IMG/VR virus record: IMGVR_UViG_3300008120_000129
Coordinates: 1-40,624 of that record
Length of the DNA: 40,624 nt
Strand: one strand, 5' to 3'
From: a virus
Below the pieces are notes generated by a model. It was not told the DNA's origin. It made no database searches and saw only the letters and a program-made list of their open reading frames with translations. The stretch's first letter is position 1. The number at the start of each line of letters is the position of its first letter. A program made the position numbers and the translations under genes. Below, piece by piece: positions 34,601 through 40,624 of this stretch.

Positions 34601-37399
34601 ATTGCTCGCAGTCGCGTTGATCTTGGCGACGTTGATGCCAAATCGGTACTGGATGACCTTACGGTAAAGCTTGATGCGATCCGTGAGGAAACATTTACGC
34701 TTGAGCCCACGGCGTTGAAGCGCATGCAGGAGCTCCGAGAGGAACTTGCCAAGCTGGATGGTGAGCGCGCCTCGCTATCTTCTCGCATCGCCGCCCGAGT
34801 GCTGGCCCGTGAGCGCCTTTCAAGGCGCGAGTTTAGCGGCGAGACTGACTACCAAATGAACGTCGGTGGGATCAGTTACACAATTCCGGCCCCGTTCGCG
34901 ACAACTGGAAACTACGGGTCGGCGCTGCGTGCCGAAACAAGTGCTGGTTTGACGGCTGCCCAAACAATGACGGGTGGCAGGCTGAACGGTTCAAACGCAG
35001 GAATGCGCTGGCGGCAGTCCGAGCAGGGTGAAGTAATTACTCCATTCGACCCTCGGTACTGGGACGAACTTACCTACGTGATTAACCGACACATTACGGG
35101 GGATGAGTTCGCGAACTTACTCCTCTCGGGCAAATCCGATGTAGAGATCCTGAGGTGGTTTGAGACTCCGGCGGGCAAGAACTACCGACAGAAAATGGGC
35201 TGGACCTACGACCAGTTGCGCGGGGGCCCGAGCGGTTCGGTCAAGGCCTCTCCGCTGGGCAGGGACACCAAAACTGACGCACGCATCACACTGTTTGAGG
35301 ATGGCGTAATCGCCGAAAATCGTCGGCTTTTGACGCAGTATTTCCCTGACCCGGACTTCCGCAAGCAATTGGCAGAGTCGCGAGAGTGGACCGCCGGTGA
35401 GGTCCAATCGGCACTGGGACAGATTGAGGGGCTTGCCCCGATCTACGGCACGGGGTTGCAGTTCATCGGCAACCCCTTGGCAAGGGCCAACCGTGCCATC
35501 AATAATGGGATCAATGCCATTTGGAATGTTGGCGCCGTTCTGCCCGAATCTAGGTTTGCTCGCTGGACCTTCTACACCCGCGAGTATCAGCGCCAAATGG
35601 AACGCGAGATTAGGATCGCGCAGGACAGGGGCCAGATTGTAGACGGAGCAGCCCTTCAGGCGATGCGCACAACTGCGCAGTCGCGCTCGATTAAGGAGAT
35701 GGAAAACACATTCTACAACGTACGTAGAATGACCAATCCAGTTTTCGCGTTGCGCTACATAACTGCCTTTGCCGCAGCTACGTGGAACACCGCCTATCGC
35801 TACTTCCGTCTCGCCTACCGCAACCCTGGCAGGGCTACCGTCCTGGCGAACACTTGGATGAACATCCTGGAGTTCGGCGGTACGGACGAAGAAGGTCGTG
35901 AGATCACTTCCTGGAAGGACGCAAAGCACCTTGTAATTTCATTCCCCGATGAGTGGAATGTGCCAATTGATCCGAATCTGAAGATTGATGTCAACTCAAT
36001 CAACCTTGGCACTCAGGAGTCGGGCTACCTTCCCACGCTCACGGTGCCAGTGAGCATGGTCCTTCGCGAGAAGCCGGATTTGGAAAGAGCCATTAAGGAC
36101 CGCTATCCCGAGGTATGGGAAGCGATGTTCGGATACGGCACCAACACCGATCCCAAATATGATCTTCTGGGAGTGCCGCTTGACCCCTTTATGGCTTCGT
36201 ACCAGAAGAAGGCCGTCCTGCTTGCAAGAAACACCCCCGAGGTTGCTGGGATTGACAATCCCTTCTTCCAGGAAATCAGTGATGAAGACTGGGCCCGAGT
36301 CGTGATCCAGGATTACGACTATCAGATGTATCAGTGGGCGAAAGACGGACAGCGCGGCGAGATGCCAAAACTGGAGGACTCTTTCAAGAACGCACAGGAC
36401 TACTACATCGACGGAACACTCGCCTCTTGGGCTAGCCCGGTGGCTTTGCGCTTGACACCCGAGGGGGAGTTCTACCGCAGAGAGTGGTTCAAGATTCGGG
36501 CCGGTTTTCCGAACAACTACGCTGCCGCCGTTGCCCAGGCACGCTTGATGTACGGACCCGAGTTCTTCTTTATGATGCAGTCAACCTCGGGCAACAGGGC
36601 AGGCATGCCCCCCACGCAAGATGCCTACGAAATCTGGAGCAGCAACCAGGACGTTCTCAGCGACCTTCGGGAGAAGTCCCCTAACAGTCCGAACGACCTG
36701 GCTCAGTTGTTGTTCCTGGATGAGCAAACATTCAATCAGGCCGACTTCTCCGAAGTCGTATACAACTGGCAATTCACGGCCTATCTCCCCGGCGATACCG
36801 AGCCGGTGCGGGACAGACTGACACCCCAGGAGCGTGAGGATGAGTACCGTATAGGCAGGTCGTGGGCGCAGTGGAATGCCGCTGTTACGAAGCGCGACGC
36901 ACTTGCGCTTCAGTATGGCTTTAAATCACTACAGCCAGATGGTGAAAGCGCCTGGCTGTATGAGCAGTGGAAGTCGTTTGAGAAGTCGTTTGAAAATGAC
37001 CCCGAGAATGCTCTATGGAAAGCCGATAAGGCAGAGTTTGATACAGGTCGCGCAGGGCGGGTTATCGACGGCATCGACTACCTCCTGAAGGATCGTCGAT
37101 TCATGTCTACGATCGGCAAGTCTGTAACCTGGCAAACGATTCGCGATTATCGCGTTGAACTTTTCCGCGCCAGGCAAATGTATGAGGCTGCCGAATCAAC
37201 TGAAGAGCGTCAGTCAATTGCAACGCAGTGGGATGAGTTCGTACGTACAAACTTTCTCCCGCAGGCCGGAAACTTTAGCGGGTACTACGAGAGATTCCTT
37301 GCGGGCCGCGACCTTTCTGGACAACAGCTTTTGGACAGACCGCTCAGCACAACTGGCTTTCCGCTTCCGAATCTACCTGAGGTGACTGCGAATGAGTAG
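31622..37399 (+). CDS. Giant 1925-aa virion protein, probable internal/ejection protein
   Basis: This is the largest gene in the genome. Residues about 745-1080 are charged helices likely to form coiled coils (LDELEAHIADLDSAG, LEQQLDLIDDKWTQ). The C-terminal third has F/W/Y-rich segments (AAATWNTAYRYFRLAYRNPG). There is no clear lysozyme, transglycosylase or polymerase motif. Podoviruses commonly carry proteins of this size inside the head that are ejected with DNA. Codon use differs from the capsid genes. The assignment rests on size, place and helical content. Confidence 0.55.
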   Translation: MATGSLVGNFLEDFLFGTPDQSTGEVSGGIPAVADWLWPFENTPVSTALDSTAGGLLTAPARAGAQVVGAGLTFLDAVESYAIARPTSTALQAGATSRYNVNPLYRDGIQWQDFVSMWNASEYISPARALVQNRLAQSSPQEVALDAPTEQADLYRAITNPYPTTGGVSREQYERAWDNSPFGTIVSGIYDAGFLIVAGGKGVNAAARTAKKAAGLNTQIVELRQLYSLRESIDTYKAFRASGGTQGRFSVPGRLIEDLAKETDVARVRSSPLLTNWTRPSSFYADELSQLIARTDNEDLITELVLADRGDALALGRLFQTAPDSVWSLTHMNDKMAREFAVGGQFIPTPQMARVIEATFDSALERDEFFTTVRDIFMTSKVDDPLDALGEGLESGKLNALRGTGSDFVPIGSEGVAPIANAAGMAQRWLRRTMADARINRPNTFVEVPLGAQNSGPLTTLLFWAGSRQPLNMVSYNRLRPDEVVEEMMAYSRSARTLRQGTWTVTRTDPDTGVASNLEVASWQWRSEAIARLTAAKAQGDVALDATVRDLQKELMSVAVNKYNVPAQRAEEIIEGLQQQVDGAAAQVAQDGFFMDGPVRKIIDPVTMRQLPDSRMLMPLDDLDWALRINSTTGYAQRGRGTRRVLRGGAATADLIFKWFRTNILFRPGYTPKNSFAEPGLSEILADGSLFPQDGLLNALKRFDANNDRRILQFKFAVADRLPLSPARRDAGKAQEVFASYLEKSRRLDELEAHIADLDSAGTSPAVRAAHLNLAKEERKITYAQVKALEQQLDLIDDKWTQVDEVPTYAELSDRVKGLTAALTDPDFTATATRRMDELRDLAVSRQDGARDLASTMEEIKRLRSRRSQLVAQRDKLYQRDGRRAAERDLKNPAKNKRRDLLDPENPDARIAPDWIEQLARVNDPRDMTSMSRVPGRSDATRRVESVIRSISYMDEKIADLEATARLISRKKVPSSGLTPVEQAELDQLSALVIARSRVDLGDVDAKSVLDDLTVKLDAIREETFTLEPTALKRMQELREELAKLDGERASLSSRIAARVLARERLSRREFSGETDYQMNVGGISYTIPAPFATTGNYGSALRAETSAGLTAAQTMTGGRLNGSNAGMRWRQSEQGEVITPFDPRYWDELTYVINRHITGDEFANLLLSGKSDVEILRWFETPAGKNYRQKMGWTYDQLRGGPSGSVKASPLGRDTKTDARITLFEDGVIAENRRLLTQYFPDPDFRKQLAESREWTAGEVQSALGQIEGLAPIYGTGLQFIGNPLARANRAINNGINAIWNVGAVLPESRFARWTFYTREYQRQMEREIRIAQDRGQIVDGAALQAMRTTAQSRSIKEMENTFYNVRRMTNPVFALRYITAFAAATWNTAYRYFRLAYRNPGRATVLANTWMNILEFGGTDEEGREITSWKDAKHLVISFPDEWNVPIDPNLKIDVNSINLGTQESGYLPTLTVPVSMVLREKPDLERAIKDRYPEVWEAMFGYGTNTDPKYDLLGVPLDPFMASYQKKAVLLARNTPEVAGIDNPFFQEISDEDWARVVIQDYDYQMYQWAKDGQRGEMPKLEDSFKNAQDYYIDGTLASWASPVALRLTPEGEFYRREWFKIRAGFPNNYAAAVAQARLMYGPEFFFMMQSTSGNRAGMPPTQDAYEIWSSNQDVLSDLREKSPNSPNDLAQLLFLDEQTFNQADFSEVVYNWQFTAYLPGDTEPVRDRLTPQEREDEYRIGRSWAQWNAAVTKRDALALQYGFKSLQPDGESAWLYEQWKSFEKSFENDPENALWKADKAEFDTGRAGRVIDGIDYLLKDRRFMSTIGKSVTWQTIRDYRVELFRARQMYEAAESTEERQSIATQWDEFVRTNFLPQAGNFSGYYERFLAGRDLSGQQLLDRPLSTTGFPLPNLPEVTANE

Positions 37400-38282
37400 G
37401 GTTTACGTTCCCGGTTACGGATATGTGAAGCAGGGAAGCGCTGGCACGTCGGGCTCTGTGAAGCCTGGACAGTCCCCTAAGCCAAAAAATCAGGCGGTAT
37501 TCGACCCGGTTCCCCCATCCACTGACGTGTCAACTGATTCACCAACTGGCTCGCGATCTAGCATGCAAGGCGCTTACGGTATCGACGCTGGCGACCCAAT
37601 CGTGTCATTTCCAAACATGAATTGGTACTACTCGTCTGCTGATGTCTATGGCACGCAGGACCCCTCTGACCCACGTTCCACCCTTAACCAGGGTGTTCTT
37701 GGGAACCCAGCCGACCCCAATCCGACTCCGATGTGGAACTACTCTGTCAATCCGACTCAGGCGGCAGAGGCTTACGACGATGACATGACGGTCCCGCCAG
37801 GGCTAAGGGCAATTCTTGATTCCATAGCGGAAACGATTCACCCCCTTAAGCAGGGTCGCTCTCTCTGGGAAGAAGCGGTAGCTGCGTCAGCCCTGGCTAG
37901 CCAGAGGGGCGACTACGTCACGCCCTATGCCGTTCTCAAGGAGCGTTATCTCAGTCCGAGCGGAATGCCTCAGTCTGACGGCGCCGACGGCCCTGGTAGT
38001 TACTCCTCTGGTGGCGGGTCATACGGCGGCGGTGGCTACGGAGGTGGCGGTGGAGGCGGTTCCGTCTCACTGACGAACCCGACTTCTGCCCGTGGCCTGC
38101 TGATGCAGACGATGCAGTCTGTCAACACGGCCTCATTTGAGGGTGGCACGACTGTGGGCTCTGGTGGCGTTGATCCCGGTGTGCTGGCCCTTGAGTTCGC
38201 TCAGGACCAGGAGGACTACACGGAACGTCAGGGTGACAACTACTTCCGTACATTCATGCAGGCTTTGGCTGGGGGTGTGTGA
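37392..38282 (+). CDS. 296-aa Gly/Ser-rich virion protein
   Basis: The N-terminal part (MSRVYVPGYGYVKQGSAGTS) is S/P/T-rich, a middle region (PPGLRAILDSIAETIHPLKQ) is helical, and residues about 200-225 are a glycine-rich linker (GGGSYGGGGYGGGGGGG). The C-terminus (FAQDQEDYTERQGDNYFRTF) is helical. Its ends overlap both neighbours. With the giant and 770-aa genes it forms a probable internal-protein set. Confidence 0.6.
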   Translation: MSRVYVPGYGYVKQGSAGTSGSVKPGQSPKPKNQAVFDPVPPSTDVSTDSPTGSRSSMQGAYGIDAGDPIVSFPNMNWYYSSADVYGTQDPSDPRSTLNQGVLGNPADPNPTPMWNYSVNPTQAAEAYDDDMTVPPGLRAILDSIAETIHPLKQGRSLWEEAVAASALASQRGDYVTPYAVLKERYLSPSGMPQSDGADGPGSYSSGGGSYGGGGYGGGGGGGSVSLTNPTSARGLLMQTMQSVNTASFEGGTTVGSGGVDPGVLALEFAQDQEDYTERQGDNYFRTFMQALAGGV

Positions 38283-40594
38283 TGGCTGACCAGCCGAGAA
38301 CTGATCCTGATGCCCCTTCGGGTGGCCCTAACCCCAGCGGTCGTGGGCGTAGGAAGCCTGAGGCTATTCGTATCGCCCAGCGTGACATTCGTCTTGCCGA
38401 GCAGGCGCTGAAGGATGCCAAGGAACTTGGCTCCGCTACGGGCGTTACCGCTGCTGAAAAGCGACTAAAGGAAGCACGACAGGCGCTTCGCACGATCCAG
38501 AATGCTGATCCTGGTGAGGACCGCCAGGATGCTCGCCGTGACTTCATGCAGGACTACTTTGAGCGTCTTGGTCCTGAGGCTGCAAGCCTCGCGAAGCGTG
38601 ACCCTGAACTGCGGAAACTGTTCGATCAGGCTATTCGCGAGGGCTGGGACGAAGCCAAGTTTGATTCGGAGTTAAAGAAGACTGACTGGTGGAGGGATCC
38701 CGCGAAGGGTTCCTCTTGGCAGAACGCTTTCCGAATGGAGTTTGAGGGTTCTCCTGGTCAATGGAATGAAGTGCTTGAGGATGCCAAGCGCACGATCCGC
38801 AAGCTGGCTGACGACACATACGACATGGTCATTGATGAAGCGACTTTGACCAAGATGGCACGTCGCTACCTGTACCAGGGCTGGGGCAAGAACGATAACG
38901 AGGGCCTGCGGGTTTGGCTGTCATCTCAGTTCTCTAAGCAGTCTGAGGCTGGTGGGGACAAGTTCAAGCCTGGTGGCTTGTACACGTCTACTTACAACAC
39001 TTTGCGTGATGCTGCCCGTGCCTACGGCGTTGATCGTGACGGCGGCTGGTTGGACAAGACTACTCGTGACATCCTGAATCCCAACTCTGGCTACTCCGAT
39101 GACGATGCCTGGAATGAGCTGATTGCCGAGGCTGAGTCAATCTACCCGGTGTTTGCGGGGAAGTTGTCGAAGGACCGCTCTGTTCGGGATCTAGGTGCTG
39201 GCTACATCAATCAGTTGTACAGACGTCTTGAATTGGGTAGCCCCGATGAGGTGGATCTGACTGATCCTTTGCTGCGTAAGGCGTTCACGACACCTAACGA
39301 GAAGGGTGAGCCTGCGCTCATGCCGCTGTGGCAGTTTGAGCAGGAGATTAAGAAGGACGGTCGTTGGCAGTACACGACTAATGCTTTGTCCACCTATTCG
39401 CAGATTAAGGACAAGAAGCCTGACCCTATGGCTAAGGGAACTGACCTATACAACTACATAGGCAAGTTGTCTATGGATTTGCAAAAGGGCTTGATCAGCC
39501 TTGAGGATGCCAATGAGCTTAACGCCCGAGCGCGGGAACTTGCTGGCAATCGTGGTCAGTTCGGTGCAGACGTGCGCCAAGCGTTGCGCTACGGCGACCG
39601 TCGAATCGCACCGCCTACTGATCCTGTAACTGACCCGACTGATCCCGTGACGGATCCTACGGATCCTCCTGACGATCCTCCTGAACCTCCTGGCCTCGAC
39701 GCTGGAACGGTGAATGCCCGTAAGTCCGCTCGTGAATACCTGGACGGCTTGTTCAAGCAGTTCGGGTTCTCGGACGCAGACAGGGCCAAACTCCTTGGTG
39801 AGGTTGACGGCTGGATTACTGAGGGTCTAGCTGACGCTGGTACTGATGCGATCTTGATGAAGTTCCGTGGAACCACGACTTACGCGAACCGCTTTGCCGG
39901 CATGGCTGAACTGATCAGCAGAGGTCAGGCAGTTAGTGAGGCTGAGTACATTCAGCTTGAGTCTTCGTACCGGAACGTGATGCAGAACTATGGTCTGCCT
40001 TCCACCTTCTATGACAACCCTGCTGACTATGCCCGACTGATCGGTGCTGGCTTGTCAGTCAAGGAAGTTGAGGAGCGGGTGGTTGCTGCGAAGCAGTCCC
40101 TGAATCCGCTGGTCGCTCAGGAACTTGAGCAGTATTACGGCGTGAGTCAGGGCACTCAGATGGCCTACCTTCTTGGCCTCACGAACGAGACGGGCGTTGC
40201 CCTGGAGTCCGCTCGCACTCAGCAGCAGATCCGACAAGAGGGCCGTGCAGCCCAGATTGGTGCTGCTGCGGAGCGTGCAGGGTTCAGCATGGACAAGACG
40301 TTCGCGGAGGGTCTGGGTGGCACCAGCCTGGGTAAGACCATTGACCCGTTCCAGATGGGCACTCTTGCGAACTTGGAGGGAACGTTTGACCAGGCACGCA
40401 GGGTTGCGGACAGGGACACGACCCTTGCCGCTATCGACACGGAAACGTATAACCAGAGGGATGCTCTTAGTGCTGCTTTCGGTGATGAGCAAAAGAAGCT
40501 CGCGTCGGAAAGGCGTGCCCGTAGGGAACGTGCAAGGTTCGCTGGCACGTCTGGGGCTGCTGCGTCATCTCTCGGGGTCGAAAGGAATCTTTAG
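38282..40594 (+). CDS. 770-aa helical virion protein
   Basis: ATG 38282 is chosen (TGATG overlap) over an in-frame GTG at 38279. The N-terminal part has a basic G/P/R-rich start and long charged helices (AIRIAQRDIRLAEQALKDAK). A DPT-repeat linker at about residues 440-475 (DPVTDPTDPVTDPTD) divides it from a helical C-terminal half. There is no catalytic motif. It is probably an internal or ejection protein paired with the giant protein. The 3' end is repeated at 1-84. Confidence 0.6.
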   Translation: MADQPRTDPDAPSGGPNPSGRGRRKPEAIRIAQRDIRLAEQALKDAKELGSATGVTAAEKRLKEARQALRTIQNADPGEDRQDARRDFMQDYFERLGPEAASLAKRDPELRKLFDQAIREGWDEAKFDSELKKTDWWRDPAKGSSWQNAFRMEFEGSPGQWNEVLEDAKRTIRKLADDTYDMVIDEATLTKMARRYLYQGWGKNDNEGLRVWLSSQFSKQSEAGGDKFKPGGLYTSTYNTLRDAARAYGVDRDGGWLDKTTRDILNPNSGYSDDDAWNELIAEAESIYPVFAGKLSKDRSVRDLGAGYINQLYRRLELGSPDEVDLTDPLLRKAFTTPNEKGEPALMPLWQFEQEIKKDGRWQYTTNALSTYSQIKDKKPDPMAKGTDLYNYIGKLSMDLQKGLISLEDANELNARARELAGNRGQFGADVRQALRYGDRRIAPPTDPVTDPTDPVTDPTDPPDDPPEPPGLDAGTVNARKSAREYLDGLFKQFGFSDADRAKLLGEVDGWITEGLADAGTDAILMKFRGTTTYANRFAGMAELISRGQAVSEAEYIQLESSYRNVMQNYGLPSTFYDNPADYARLIGAGLSVKEVEERVVAAKQSLNPLVAQELEQYYGVSQGTQMAYLLGLTNETGVALESARTQQQIRQEGRAAQIGAAAERAGFSMDKTFAEGLGGTSLGKTIDPFQMGTLANLEGTFDQARRVADRDTTLAAIDTETYNQRDALSAAFGDEQKKLASERRARRERARFAGTSGAAASSLGVERNL

Positions 40595-40624
40595 CAAGTG
40601 AGCGATTGGGATTGGTACAGAGTT
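40511..40624. repeat. Terminal direct repeat, second copy
   Basis: Identical to 1-114. See that entry: overlap of a circular assembly inside the 770-aa gene. Confidence 0.95.

Noticed and set aside
31622-37399. Giant gene as tape-measure protein of a long-tailed phage
   Set aside because: There are no tail tube, assembly chaperone or frameshifted G/GT genes near it, and its place after the portal and before the capsid gene suits an internal head protein.
39611-39690. DNA tandem repeat as an origin or recombination site
   Set aside because: It is explained by the DPT-repeat protein linker in the 770-aa gene.
1-40624. CRISPR array, rRNA or insertion sequence
   Set aside because: No regularly spaced repeats, no rRNA segments and no transposase or terminal inverted repeats were seen.
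40511-40624. Physical terminal repeat of a T7-like linear genome
   Set aside because: The repeat is inside a late structural gene and not near terminase, so assembly overlap is the simpler reading.

Overview
The window is one circular phage genome. Bases 1-114 are repeated exactly at 40511-40624, and this overlap falls inside the 3' end of a structural gene, so it looks like the closing overlap of a circular assembly (about 40.5 kb) rather than a physical terminal repeat. The host is very probably an actinobacterium: there is a WhiB-type regulator, many small Cys-rich proteins of actinophage type, Lsr2/DUF5872-like context genes, frequent GTG starts and moderately high GC. A tyrosine integrase lies beside a copy of a tRNA 3' end (a good attP candidate), so the phage is probably temperate. 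The virion looks podovirus-like: a capsid protein of N4-gp56/HK97-like type, no recognisable tape measure, and three very large proteins (1925, 296 and 770 aa) of the kind that serve as internal or ejection proteins. LAYOUT, reading around the circle: (1) 26028-40594 then 342-10524, plus strand: the late operon, running terminase, portal, small basic proteins, giant internal proteins, tRNA-like element, scaffold, major capsid, head-tail connectors, a fibre module with three tandem paralogues, a 626-aa tail protein, then holin and amidase. A bidirectional terminator at 10573-10604 ends it. (2) 10654-11915, minus: a zinc-finger protein and integrase, with attP at 12007-12033. (3) 12217-18731, plus: an HTH regulator behind a strong promoter, then a tightly overlapping DNA-metabolism operon of Cas4/RecB-type exonuclease (split in two ORFs), RecA-like ATPase, Holliday resolvase, primase (split in two ORFs), MazG-like protein, phosphoesterase and sigma-like protein. 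No DNA polymerase is visible. (4) 25048 down to 18791, minus: about 23 small accessory genes, many Cys-rich, with WhiB and a C5 cytosine methyltransferase, apparently fed by several internal promoters that share a sequence motif. (5) 25049-26027: a roughly 980-bp non-coding divergent region packed with perfect short palindromes, just upstream of terminase. The points most worth a second look are this palindrome field beside a terminase that carries its own N-terminal HTH and has no separate small subunit; two replication enzymes split by overlapping ORFs (one dividing the four cysteines of an Fe-S cluster, one with a perfect internal Shine-Dalgarno); a D-arm-less tRNA-Tyr-like element in the capsid operon; a leader with alternative hairpins, a terminator and a 17-aa acidic microprotein at 7.3-7.5 kb; and the repeated promoter motif of the minus-strand accessory genes. 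All functions are read from sequence motifs by eye; no database search was possible.
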